The notes under the pieces: model-generated
What the model was told of the DNA's origin: nothing
The model's database searches: none
The model's input: the letters and a program-made list of their open reading frames with translations, nothing else
Assembly (NCBI RefSeq): GCF_014960965.1
Contig: NZ_CP063169.1
Span: 343,581-407,580, forward strand
Direction of reading: 5' to 3'
Source: Ruania alkalisoli
GTDB lineage: Bacteria > Actinomycetota > Actinomycetes > Actinomycetales > Beutenbergiaceae
Length of the DNA stretch: 64,000 nucleotides
Program-made: the position numbers and the translations under genes
Shown: piece by piece, positions 7,484 to 16,900 of the stretch
Layout of the letters: every line of letters begins with the position of its first letter
Position numbering within the stretch: the first letter of the stretch is position 1

Positions 7484-10372
7484 ATGGCGAACCCGTCCCT
7501 GAACGCAGACGTCCTCGAGCAGGTGAGGGCCGCCGTCGCCCCGGACGCCTGGAGCACCGCACCGGCGGACTTGGCGGGGATGGCGCATGACGCCTCCCAC
7601 TACCTGCTCCGCCCACGCGCGGTCGTCACGCCGCAGAGCTTTCCCGAGCTGGTCGCCGTCCTCACCTCCGCCCACCGGGCCGGGCAGCCGGTGGCCTTCC
7701 GTGCCGGGGGAACCTCCCTCTCCGGTCAGGCCGGGACCGACGGGATCCTTATCGATGTCCGCCGCCACTTCGATGCCGTCGAGGTGCTCGATGGTGGGGA
7801 GCGGGTGCGGTGCGGGCCCGGTGCGGTGCTGCGCCGGGTCAACGCGATGCTCGCCAGGCATCGTCGCAAACTCGGCCCGGACCCGGCCAGCGAGATCGCC
7901 TGCACCATCGGCGGTGTGGTCGCGAACAACTCCTCGGGCATGACCAGCGGCATCGCCGCGACGGCGTATCACACGATGGAGTCGATCCGGTTCGTGCTCC
8001 CCTCCGGCACGGTGGTCGACACTGCCGACCCGGGCGCTGATGCGCATCTGCGCGACCGCGAGCCGGAGCTGCATACCGGCCTGCTGCGGCTGCGCGACCA
8101 GATCCGCACCACACCGGCCCTGCGGCGCACCGTCGAGCACCAGTTCTCGATGAAGAACACCATGGGCTACGCCCTCAACTCTTTCCTCGACCACGATGAG
8201 CCTGCCCAGATCCTCGGCCATCTCATGGTCGGCTCGGAGGGCACCCTCGGGTATGTCGCCTCCGTGGTGCTGCGCACCGTCCCCGTGGCTACTGAGCACG
8301 CCACCGCGCTGCTCGTGCTGGACTCGGTGGACCGTGCTACCGACGCGGTGGCGGGCCTGCTCGGAGCGGGTGCCAAGGCGGTCGAGCTCATGGACGCCGC
8401 TGCCCTGCGGGTCGCGCAGGACCTGCCCGCCGCCCCCGACGTGATCCGTGACATCCAGGTGAAGGCGCATGCGGGCCTGCTGGTGGAGTTCCAGACCACC
8501 GATGCCGGCGAGCTCGCTCAGCAGGTCGCCGCCGCCGGCCCGGTGATCGAGGCGCAGCGGCCGACCACACCGGCCGCGCTGACCGCCGATCCGGCCCAGC
8601 GCTCGGCACTGTGGGTGGTGCGCAAGGGCCTGTATGCCGCGGTCGCCGGGGCGCGCCGGCCGGGCACCACCAATCTGCTGGAGGATGTCGCAGTCCCTCC
8701 GGAGGCACTGACCGCCACGGTGCAGGGGCTCATCGGGCTCTTCGGCCGCTACGACTACGACGACGCGGTCATCTTCGGGCACGCGCGGGACGCGAATCTG
8801 CACTTCATGATCACCCCCAACCTGGATGATCCCGCCGAACTGGCGGGCTACGAGGCGTTCACCGAAGACATGGTGGACCTCATCCTCGGAGCGAACGGCA
8901 CTCTCAAGGCCGAACACGGAACCGGACGCATCATGTCCGCCTACGTGCGCCGTCAGTACGGGGACGAGCTGTACGCCGTCATGGGCGAGATCAAGCGGCT
9001 CTGCGACCCGCGGGGCATCCTTGCTCCCGGGGTGCTTCTCGACGACGACCCCCGCGCCCACGTGCGCCACCTCAAGGTGGTGCCCACCGTCAACGGCGCC
9101 GTGGACCGGTGCGTCGACTGCGGCTTCTGCGAGCCAGCCTGCCCGTCCCGGAACACCACCACCACGCCCCGGCGCCGGATTGCGCTGCTGCGGGAGGCGG
9201 ACATTGCCGGTGCTGCCGGCGATGAGGCTACGCGGGAGGCGATCGAGTCCGCCTACTCCTACGACGCAGTGGACACCTGCGCCGCCGACTCCTTGTGCGC
9301 CCGCGCTTGCCCCGTGGACATCGACACCGGTGCGGTGATGAAGTCCTTCCGCGCCGAGCGGCATGGGGCGTTCGCTCAGCGGGCCGGGAGCACGGTGGCC
9401 AGCGCGTGGGCGCCGCTCACCTCGGTGCTGCGCACCGGTCTCACGATTGCCGACGGCGTCCCTTCTTCCCTGCTCGCGGGCGTCACCTCCGCAGCGCGCA
9501 CCGTGCTGCCGCATGAGCTGCTGCCCGCTGTGGGTGAGGATCTGCCCGGCCCGGGGCGCAAGCGCAGCGACCTGGGCGTGCCCGAGACGGGTGGAGCGAG
9601 TGTGCCGGACGTGGTGTTCTTCCCCTCCTGCACCGGTGCCCTGTTCGGGCCGGCTACCGGGGATGTGGGGGCTTCGACGGCGATGCTCGAGGTGTGCGAG
9701 CGGGCGGGGCTCCGGGTCGAACTCGTGCAGGGTATCGACGGGCTCTGCTGCGGCACGCCGTGGGCGTCGAAGGGGTTCACGCAGGGTCAGAACACGATGG
9801 CGGCACGGGTGGCGGATGCTGTGATCGCGGCGACCGACGGCGGACGGGTTCCGCTGGTGTGCGATGCGGCCTCCTGCACGCACGGGATCGCTGATCTGGG
9901 CGGCCATCTCGACCCCGTGCGCGCGGCACTGTGGGACGAGATCGAGGTTCTCGACGCCGTCACCTATGCCCGGCGGGAAGTGCTGCCCCGGCTGGAGGTG
10001 CCGGACGACGCGCGCCTGGACTCCCTGGTGCTGCACCCCACCTGCTCGACCGAGCACCTGGGCACCGGAGCTGACCTGACGGCCGTGGGGGAGGCCGTAG
10101 CGCGCGAGGTGACGGTGCCGCCGTCATGGGGGTGCTGCGGGTTCGCCGGGGACCGGGGAATGCTGCACCCGGAACTGACCGCGGGGGCGACCGAGGCGGA
10201 GGCGAGAGAGGTCGCCGAGGTCGTGGCGACGATCGAGGCAGCGGGCGGGCCGGCTGATCGGACGGCGTTCGCCTCCTGCAATCGGACCTGCGAGATGGGC
10301 ATGAGCCGCGCCACGGGTCAGGACTACGAGCACGTGCTGGAGACGCTGGCCAGGGTGACCCGGCCGGCGTAG
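7484..10372 (+). CDS. FAD-linked and Fe-S D-lactate dehydrogenase-type oxidoreductase
   Basis: A 962-residue fusion. The N-terminal ~90 residues are the start of an FAD-binding PCMH domain (AFRAGGTSLSGQAG), followed by the FAD-oxidase C-terminal domain to about residue 520. Next come two 4Fe-4S motifs (CVDCGFCEPACP near 543 and CAADSLCARACP near 598) and two CCG-type cysteine-rich modules (CCGTPW near 754, GCCGFAG near 883). This order is that of bacterial D-lactate dehydrogenases that pass electrons to the membrane quinone pool; glycolate or 2-hydroxyglutarate are alternative substrates. No transmembrane segment is obvious, so membrane association would be peripheral. It is a single-gene unit with its own leaderless promoter and a strong hairpin after the stop. 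Confidence 0.85.
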   Translation: MANPSLNADVLEQVRAAVAPDAWSTAPADLAGMAHDASHYLLRPRAVVTPQSFPELVAVLTSAHRAGQPVAFRAGGTSLSGQAGTDGILIDVRRHFDAVEVLDGGERVRCGPGAVLRRVNAMLARHRRKLGPDPASEIACTIGGVVANNSSGMTSGIAATAYHTMESIRFVLPSGTVVDTADPGADAHLRDREPELHTGLLRLRDQIRTTPALRRTVEHQFSMKNTMGYALNSFLDHDEPAQILGHLMVGSEGTLGYVASVVLRTVPVATEHATALLVLDSVDRATDAVAGLLGAGAKAVELMDAAALRVAQDLPAAPDVIRDIQVKAHAGLLVEFQTTDAGELAQQVAAAGPVIEAQRPTTPAALTADPAQRSALWVVRKGLYAAVAGARRPGTTNLLEDVAVPPEALTATVQGLIGLFGRYDYDDAVIFGHARDANLHFMITPNLDDPAELAGYEAFTEDMVDLILGANGTLKAEHGTGRIMSAYVRRQYGDELYAVMGEIKRLCDPRGILAPGVLLDDDPRAHVRHLKVVPTVNGAVDRCVDCGFCEPACPSRNTTTTPRRRIALLREADIAGAAGDEATREAIESAYSYDAVDTCAADSLCARACPVDIDTGAVMKSFRAERHGAFAQRAGSTVASAWAPLTSVLRTGLTIADGVPSSLLAGVTSAARTVLPHELLPAVGEDLPGPGRKRSDLGVPETGGASVPDVVFFPSCTGALFGPATGDVGASTAMLEVCERAGLRVELVQGIDGLCCGTPWASKGFTQGQNTMAARVADAVIAATDGGRVPLVCDAASCTHGIADLGGHLDPVRAALWDEIEVLDAVTYARREVLPRLEVPDDARLDSLVLHPTCSTEHLGTGADLTAVGEAVAREVTVPPSWGCCGFAGDRGMLHPELTAGATEAEAREVAEVVATIEAAGGPADRTAFASCNRTCEMGMSRATGQDYEHVLETLARVTRPA

Positions 10373-10393
10373 AAGCGGCGCCACACCGAACAA

Positions 10394-10458
10394 CCGAGAA
10401 GGGGCCGAACTTTCGGCCCCTACTCGGTTCAGGGGTGCAAAGTTCGGCCCCTTCTCGG
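10394..10458. terminator. Bidirectional terminator-like inverted repeat between convergent genes
   Basis: A 19-base arm at 10394-10412 is matched perfectly by its reverse complement at 10440-10458. A middle copy at 10413-10427 can also pair with the first arm (GGGGCCGA with TCGGCCCC, then ACCGAG with CTCGGT). Two mutually exclusive hairpins are therefore possible. The element lies between the end of the dehydrogenase gene and the end of the membrane-protein gene on the other strand, so it can stop transcription in both directions. Confidence 0.7.
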
Positions 10459-10520
10459 GGTCGGTTGGCGCGGATCGACCGTCGAGCCGGAGCCGAGGTC
10501 GGGCCAGTCACCTCGTGCGC

Positions 10521-11174
10521 TCAGGCGTAGGTCGTGCGGCCCTGGTCGAACCAGGCCCTTGCGCGGAACAGCAGACCGCATGCGACCGCAACCCAGACCA
10601 TGCCGACCACTCCCGCGCCTCCAGCCTCCATGATCATGCTGATGATGCTCATGATCAGGTAGATCGCCCCGAGCGCCAGCAGACCGTACAGCCCGACCTT
10701 GCTGCGCCGGAACGCCAGGATTGCCAGCACGATCGCGGCGATCCCGATCACCAGCATGACGCCTCCGAAGACGGGCATCATGTCGACGAATTCGCTGGTC
10801 ATCCCGGCATCCATCAGTTCGTCGGCCACCCCAGAGGCGCCGAGCAGGACGAAGCCGATCACCACCAGGATGGCGCTGCCCACCCAGGTCATGATCGCGG
10901 CCGCGGTCACGCCGCCCGGTCGCGCATCTGACGCGGTGGAACCGGAGGTGCCGTAGCTGCCGTACTCACCCATGGCCGGTGCCGTCGGAGCGACGGGCGG
11001 CATCGGCCGATCAGTACCGGGACCTGGCACCTGCGCAGCGTAGGGCGGTGCTGCGGGAGGCACCTGGGGTGCGTTCGGGTCGGTCTGGCCGGGGCTGGTG
11101 CCGTAGCTCGGTTGATTCGGGTCCGGTCGCTGCTGTGCGTTGTATGGGTCGTTCGGCTGATTTGGATACGACAT
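10521..11174 (-). CDS. Small proline/glutamine-rich membrane protein
   Basis: 217 residues. The first ~85 residues are low-complexity, rich in Pro, Gln, Asn, Gly and Tyr (MSYPNQPNDPYNAQQ), as in many actinobacterial membrane proteins with a disordered cytoplasmic tail. Four hydrophobic segments follow at roughly 92-115, 126-148, 155-178 and 183-203, ending in a short charged tail. It resembles small DUF4064/DUF4190-like proteins of unknown role. No enzymatic motif is seen. It has its own upstream region and ends at the shared terminator; no functional partner can be inferred. Confidence 0.75.
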   Translation of the reverse strand: MSYPNQPNDPYNAQQRPDPNQPSYGTSPGQTDPNAPQVPPAAPPYAAQVPGPGTDRPMPPVAPTAPAMGEYGSYGTSGSTASDARPGGVTAAAIMTWVGSAILVVIGFVLLGASGVADELMDAGMTSEFVDMMPVFGGVMLVIGIAAIVLAILAFRRSKVGLYGLLALGAIYLIMSIISMIMEAGGAGVVGMVWVAVACGLLFRARAWFDQGRTTYA

Positions 11175-11242
11175 GTGTGGTCACCCTCTTCGTTCTCGTT
11201 CTGCCACGGTACGGCCACCGAGCGGGGTCTGCCATCGGCACT

Positions 11243-11261
11243 GCGGGGGAGAAGTCCCCGC
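11243..11261 (-). terminator. Possible terminator hairpin after the PCMT-like gene
   Basis: GCGGGG and CCCCGC form a perfect six-base stem with a seven-base loop, in the 220-base space between the PCMT-like gene and the next gene, both on the minus strand. There is no T-run, so this is only a candidate. Confidence 0.35.
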
Positions 11262-11394
11262 CCGTCTCCGCCACGCGGTGGATCCTGGCTCCCATCGGGA
11301 CCTACCGTGACGTCGCACACTTGATCCCGTGAGTCGGCCCGATGGCACCGTCACCCGGGCGCCGTATCTCCCGACGCCAACGTCCCCGAGCAGC

Positions 11395-12009
11395 TCAACC
11401 TCCGCCGTCGGGAACGACCAACGGAACGAACCGGTACTGGCCTGCCGTCCGGCAATGGAAGGACTCCCCGGCCCGGTCGACCACGGTCATCGTGGTGCCG
11501 ACCGGGATCACCATCCGGCCGCCGTCGCAGAGCTGATCCAGAAGCGCTGGCGGAAGCGAAGGCGTCGTGGCGGAGACGAGGATGCGTTGGTACGGCGCCC
11601 CTTCCGGACGGCCCAGCACATCTGGGTGAGCGCTGTGGATCCGAGCCCACGGCACCCCCGCGGCACGCAAGTTCTTCCTGCCCATCCGTACCAGGGCCGG
11701 ACGCACCTCCACCCCGTCCACCAGACCCTGCGGACCCACCAGGTGCGCGAGCAGCGCCGTGGTCCAGCCCGAACCGCTGCCGAGGTCGAGCACGCGGGCT
11801 CCGCGGGGCACCGCAAGCAGCGCCAGCATCTGCCTGACCGTGCTCGGCTGGGAGCAGGTCTGCCCCTCGCCCAAGTGCACCGGCCGGTCCTCGCCGGCCT
11901 CAGCCTGTGCCGCGGACGGCAGGAACAACTCCCGTGGGGTAGCTGCAAACGCGGCGTCCAGCGCAGCGTGCGGGGTCGTCTCGAGATCGTCGACGTTGTC
12001 CATGCTCAC
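11395..12009 (-). CDS. Protein-L-isoaspartate O-methyltransferase family protein
   Basis: 204 residues. A segment with GQTCSQPSTVRQMLALL precedes the SAM-binding Rossmann motif VLDLGSGSGWTTALLA near residue 95, then an acidic loop (VDGVEVRP) and a PVGTTM motif near the C-terminus. This order matches PCMT enzymes, which methylate isoaspartyl residues in aged proteins to start their repair. The conserved PCMT motif usually reads GxTISxP; here it is GQTCSQP, so the enzyme belongs to a divergent branch or has another methyl acceptor. Cytoplasmic. It lies downstream of the dioxygenase-like lipoprotein gene on the same strand with a 204-base gap, so co-transcription is uncertain. Confidence 0.8.
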   Translation of the reverse strand: MSMDNVDDLETTPHAALDAAFAATPRELFLPSAAQAEAGEDRPVHLGEGQTCSQPSTVRQMLALLAVPRGARVLDLGSGSGWTTALLAHLVGPQGLVDGVEVRPALVRMGRKNLRAAGVPWARIHSAHPDVLGRPEGAPYQRILVSATTPSLPPALLDQLCDGGRMVIPVGTTMTVVDRAGESFHCRTAGQYRFVPLVVPDGGG

Positions 12010-12213
12010 TTCCTGGATCTCAGAATACCGGCGACGCTCAGCAGCCTCCTTCCGAGGCGCTCACATCGGTGCCTTGAACGAGTCCGACATCTCGCGTTCA
12101 GCTAGCGAGTCACTGATCGGCGAGACCGCGTTCACCGAGCGTGCAGTGGTCGCGATCGGCACCCCCTGCCTCGTGACGTTACTCCTGACCCGGCAGCGCT
12201 CGCGGCGCTGCTC

Positions 12214-13185
12214 TCAGGCGTCCTCGCGGACCGTGGGTGCGTCGCCGGTGCCGCCCGGGGCTCGGCCTCCTTCGTTTCCGCCTGCCGGTGCACCACCACC
12301 GCCGCCCGCGTCGGTGGTGGTGTCCACGCCAACGGCCAGAGTCACCGTGTACCCGGCAGCGACATCCCCGGTGACGGTGGCGAGCTGGCTAGCACCGCCG
12401 TCGTCGGAGAAGACGTTGTCCGAGTCCAGGCTGACGCGGGCGAGATTGTCCACCGACGCCTCGTACCCCGCCTCGGCGTAGACGGTTTCGCAGACGTCCT
12501 GAGGGAGGGCCACCTGCGAAGTCGCGATGACGTTGGCGACATCGGTGATGCTCTCCTGGTCCGGATACACCTCGAAGTGGATGTGCGGCCAGCGTCCGTC
12601 GTAGCAGGCCGGGAAGATGCTGGTGTAGCTGACCAGGCCCGCCTCGTCGGCGATCTGTACCCCGCGCAGGAAGTTCTCCTCGGTCACGCCTTCGGAGTAC
12701 ATCGAATACCCACCCTCACGGGTGCAGTGCCACACGTACACCGCCACACCTTCGAAGGGTGCGCCGTCGTTGGCGAGGTCCACGATGGTCAGGTCGAGCG
12801 TCATCGGCACTCCCTCGGCCACCCCTGAGGACTCCCCGATGCTCGTCGTGATGTCACTGCGCACGATGCCGGATTCCTGCAGTACATCGGGCCCATTCGA
12901 GCCGTCGCCGGGGTAGGGGCCTGCCGTCTCCTCCGGGATCTCGGTCAGTGCGTCGGTACTGGACGTGGTGCTGCCCGCCGTGCCGCCGCCCGAACCATCT
13001 GTTCCGGTGACGGCGCTGCAGGCAACCAGACCGAGTCCGGCGGCACCGGCTCCGAAAGCGCCGAGCATCGTCCGCCGCGACATCAGCGTGGCCACGTCGA
13101 AAGCGAGGCCCTGATCCACGACCTCCTCGTTCTGGTGGGGCAGTACCCGGCCCTCGTAGGTCCGCAGCGTCGGGGTGGAACTCAT
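12214..13185 (-). CDS. Intradiol ring-cleavage dioxygenase-like secreted lipoprotein
   Basis: 323 residues from the ATG at 13185, which follows GAGGAG. After a ~34-residue leader the sequence SRRTMLGAFGAGAAGLGLVAC has twin-arginine and lipobox character, so export through Tat and lipid anchoring are likely. A Ser/Thr/Gly linker follows. The catalytic-like domain carries TAGPYPGDGSNG, YVWHCTREGGYSMYSEG and CYDGRWPHIHFEVYP: these supply the two Tyr and two His that bind Fe(III) in intradiol dioxygenases (catechol or protocatechuate cleavage). Exported versions exist in actinobacteria with unknown substrates. A C-terminal Gly/Ala-rich tail follows. No aromatic pathway genes are adjacent. Confidence 0.8.
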   Translation of the reverse strand: MSSTPTLRTYEGRVLPHQNEEVVDQGLAFDVATLMSRRTMLGAFGAGAAGLGLVACSAVTGTDGSGGGTAGSTTSSTDALTEIPEETAGPYPGDGSNGPDVLQESGIVRSDITTSIGESSGVAEGVPMTLDLTIVDLANDGAPFEGVAVYVWHCTREGGYSMYSEGVTEENFLRGVQIADEAGLVSYTSIFPACYDGRWPHIHFEVYPDQESITDVANVIATSQVALPQDVCETVYAEAGYEASVDNLARVSLDSDNVFSDDGGASQLATVTGDVAAGYTVTLAVGVDTTTDAGGGGGAPAGGNEGGRAPGGTGDAPTVREDA

Positions 13186-13315
13186 GGCGATCTCCTCGCA
13201 ATCGTGACTGTCGGTGATGACGCCAGACGCTAGAGCGCGCAACTGCGGTCCTTCCGGGAGAACGCTGGGAAGTTGCTGAGCCCGGCCGGGGATCGCTACA
13301 AGGCCCGTAAGGGTG

Positions 13316-13834
13316 TCATCGGCTGGGCGCGCCGGCTCCCAGGATCCGGCGAAGTTCCGCCGTGTATCGCGGGCCCAGATCCACCTCACGGCCGTGGTGG
13401 CGCCAGGTGATGAGATGCTCCGGCGAGAAGCGACGGGCGCACGTCGCGCAGGCCATCGGCCGCGTGGGCCGGCGATAGCGGTGGTGCACATGACCGGCGC
13501 GGCAGTGCCCCTCCCATGGGGCCGGCGGTGCGGGCGCATCCGCCGGCAGGCACCGCTCGCCACTGGCGCCGATCTGGACGGCGATCGCCCGCCACCGGGG
13601 TCCGTGGCCAGTGCGGGGGCCGGCCAGGGCGTGGGCGATCTCGTGCAGCACGGTGTCCCGGACCGCGGATTCCTCCAGTAGCGGGATGAGGTGGCGGCTC
13701 AGGCTGATCGTGCGCCGGTCGTAGCGGCACAGTCCGGCCCGCCGGCGCGCAGAGTCCAGCGTCAGCCGCCAATCGGTCAGACCGTGCTGGTCGAGCAGGT
13801 CACGCCCCAGAGTGAGGGCTGCGTTCAGGTCCAC
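13316..13834 (-). CDS. SprT-like zinc metalloprotease-fold protein
   Basis: 172 residues starting at a GTG with GGAGG three bases upstream. The motif VLHEIAHALAG (HExxH) near residue 63 is the zinc-binding site, with a further His after it (GHGPRWRAIA). A C-terminal zinc-ribbon-like part has CRAGHVHHRYRR and CATC. This is the SprT-like/Spartan architecture; in eukaryotes such proteins cut DNA-protein crosslinks, while bacterial roles are little known. It lies between the hrpA terminator and the dioxygenase-like gene, all on the minus strand. Confidence 0.75.
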   Translation of the reverse strand: MDLNAALTLGRDLLDQHGLTDWRLTLDSARRRAGLCRYDRRTISLSRHLIPLLEESAVRDTVLHEIAHALAGPRTGHGPRWRAIAVQIGASGERCLPADAPAPPAPWEGHCRAGHVHHRYRRPTRPMACATCARRFSPEHLITWRHHGREVDLGPRYTAELRRILGAGAPSR

Positions 13835-13875
13835 GTGCCTCCGCCTATCGTTGCGCTCTGATTGTCAGGGACGGT

Positions 13876-13913
13876 ATCGGTACCCGCCGACATCGAGCCA
13901 CGCGGGTGCCGAT
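13876..13913 (-). terminator. Terminator-like hairpin after hrpA
   Basis: ATCGGTACCCGC and GCGGGTGCCGAT form a 12-base stem with one G-T mismatch and a 14-base loop, about 30 bases after the hrpA stop in the direction of transcription. Confidence 0.45.
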
Positions 13914-13944
13914 CTCGGTTCGCGGGTGCCCCACCGCGCAGCGC

Positions 13945-16900
13945 TCAGGCCTCCGCGAGCGCCTTGCGCAGTCGTTTCGGTGAGACGGGTTCGCTGGTGC
14001 CGAGTTGCTGGGCGAAGAAGCTCACGCGCAACTCTTCCAGCAGCCACCGCACCTGCTCGAGCCGGAGGCGCCGGGCCGGGTCGTGTTCGGCGCTGCGCGT
14101 CGCCGCCCACCACGCATCCCGCAGCTCACCGAGTTGCCAGGCCAGTGTCGCGTCCCGCCCGGGGTTCTCGGCGGCCTTCTGCAGGCGTACGACGGCGGAA
14201 CGTAGGTACCGAGGCAGGTCGCCCAATCGTTCGGGCGGGGTGGTGGTGAGGAACCCGTCGTGGATGAGCGCCGCCTGCTGGTCTCGCACATCGGTGAGCA
14301 CGTCGAGCAGCGTCATCGAGGTGGTCGCCTTGATCTGGGCATCCAGTTCCCGGGAGACCGTCAGGGTGTCTGCAGCGATGCCGGCGAGGCGGTGGGTCTC
14401 GTCCTCCAGTTGGTCGCGCAGGCCGGTGACGAGGGTCTCGAACGCGGACCGGGTGCGCAGCCCCGCCAGGTCGGTGCCGGCGGTGAGGGAGGCGAGTGCC
14501 GCGCGCTGTAGCTCGGTCACCAAGGCGTCGGTGCTCGCGTACGGGCTCGCGGCCAGGGCCAGGGAGCGCTGGGCGTCCCATCGGGAGGTCACCCGGCTGG
14601 TGGGGAGCACCAGCCGTTGCAGGAGGAGCGCCCTGATGCCTTCGCGGTGCTGCAGTGCCTGCTCGCCCGCGTCGGTCAGCACGGCGAGCCGGACAGAACT
14701 GACGGCCCTGGGGAACTCCGTGCCAGATAAGGCACGGAGTCGCCGTGGGCCGTCGGTTGTGTCCGCGGCTTCGTCCACCAGGGCCGGGTAGCCGCGCACC
14801 TCCAGCCCGCCCGGGCCGGTGGAGGTGACCGATGCCGGGATGGCATCGATCGATGGCCAGTCGGCCAGACCGGTTTCCTCGGCGAGCCCCGGGGTGAGCC
14901 CAGCACCGGCTGGGGTGGAGGAGCCAGCAGTCTGGGCCTGACCTCGGCCGCGATCACCGCCGCGCCGATCACCGTTCCTGCGGTCCTTCGGCAGCGGGCG
15001 ACCGGCCTCCCGCAATGCGCCTCGTACGGCGGAACGGACGGCGTCGGCGGACTCGCGGGCAAGCCGGCGCTGCAGGGCCGCCAGATCGCTGCCGGTACCG
15101 AGCACAGCGCCACGCTCTGACTCCACCTGGAAGGTGACCTGCAGGTGGGCCGGGATACGGGAGGTGTCCACATCATCGGGACGTACCTCGACCTCGCGCA
15201 CCTGCGCCGCGGCGGCGGCGAAAGCTCCCAAGAACGAGGGGTCGCCGTCGGGGGCCACCTGAGACCACGCGGGCAGGCGCGCCACGATCTGGGCCGCGAC
15301 GTCCGGGGCGGGCACCAGCTGGCGCCGGATCGGCTTCGGCAGTGCGCGGATTGTGGCGACCGTCAGCTCCTCCACCAGCCCGGGCACCAGCCAGTCGAAG
15401 CCTTCCGGTCGCACCTGGTTGAGCACCGCGACGGGGATGTGCACGGTGATGCCGTCGGTCTCGGTGCCGGGCTCGAACTGGTAGGTCAGCGGCAGCGTGA
15501 GATCGCCCTGGCGCCAGATGTCGGGAAAGGCATCCGGGTCGAGTTCATCGGCCTGCGGGAGCAGCAGGTCGGTGGTGAAGGTCAGCAGGTCCGGGGTCTC
15601 ATGGCGGACCTTCTTCCACCAGGAGTCGAAGTGCGCCGCCGTGGTGACCTCGCGAGGGATACGCGCGTCGTAGAAGTCGTAGATGCCCTGATCATCGAGC
15701 AGCAGATCGTGGCGGCGCTCGCGGGCGGCCAGCGACTCCGCCTCCGCGAGGATGCGGGCGTTCTCGGCCACGAACGCGTGGTGGGAGCGCCAGTCGCCCT
15801 CGACCAGCGCGCGGCGGATGAACATCTCCCGCGCGACCTCGGCGTCGATCCGGCCGAGCGGCACCATCCGATCGGTGACGATTGGTACTCCGTACAGGAG
15901 CACCTTCTCCTTGACCATCGCGGCGCCGCGCTTGGCCGACCAGACGGGCTCGTTGTGGACGCGCTTGACCAGGTGCTCGGCCAGGGGTTCGGCCCATTCG
16001 GGTTTGATCCGGGCCACGGTGCGGGCGAACAGCCGCGAGGTCTCCACCAGTTCCCCGGCCATCACCCAGGCGGGGTTCTTCTTCGCCAGATGGGAGCCGG
16101 GGAAGATGACGAACCGGGTGCCGCGCGCGCCGGCGTACTCGCGGCGGCGTTCGTCCCAGGCGCCGATGTGGGAGAGCAGCCCGGCGAGCAGGGCCTGGTG
16201 AATGGAGTCCGCCTTCTTCTCCGCCTGTTCCTTGGTGTCGAGGTTGCGGTCGTGCCGGTCAGAGTCGTTCGAGCCCATCGGCAGCTTCAGTTGCTTGACC
16301 ATCTGCCGCAGCTGGGAGTGCACGTCCTGCCACTCCCGGATGCGCAGGAAGTGCAAGTACTCGGCCTTGCACTGGCGGCGGAATGCCGAGGAGGACAGTT
16401 CTCGCTGCTGCTCGCTCAGATAGCGCCAGAGATTCAGGATGGCGAGGAAGTCGGACGTGGGGTCGGCGAAGCGGCGGTGCTTCTCGTCGGCGGCTTGCTG
16501 GGCCTCGGCCGGCCGCTCACGCACGTCCTGCACGGACATCCCGGCCACGATCACCATCACCTCGCGCAGGCAGCCCAGGCGTGCAGCCTCGGTGATCATC
16601 CGCCCCATTCGCGGGTCGATGGGCAGATGGGCGAGCTGGCGTCCGACGGTGGTCAGCTGGTTCGTTCGAGGATCGATCGCGCCCAGCTCGTGCAACAGCT
16701 GCGTGCCGTCGCGGATCGCCCGCGGGTCGGGGGCGTCGAGGAAGTCGAAGGCGCTGATCTCACCGAGTCCGGCGGCGGCCATCTGCAGGATCACCGATGC
16801 CAGCGAGGTGCGCAGGATCTCCGGTTCGGTGAACTCGGGGCGCCCGGAGTAGTCGCGCGCCGAGTACAGCCGGATGCAGATGCCGTCCGCGACTCGCCCG

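Noticed and set aside
7223-10057. A 944-codon open frame on the minus strand opposite the D-lactate dehydrogenase gene
   Set aside because: It is a mirror of the GC-rich codon pattern of the plus-strand gene, has no recognisable domain and is rich in Arg/Gly/His/Pro; the plus-strand protein is a clear multi-domain enzyme.
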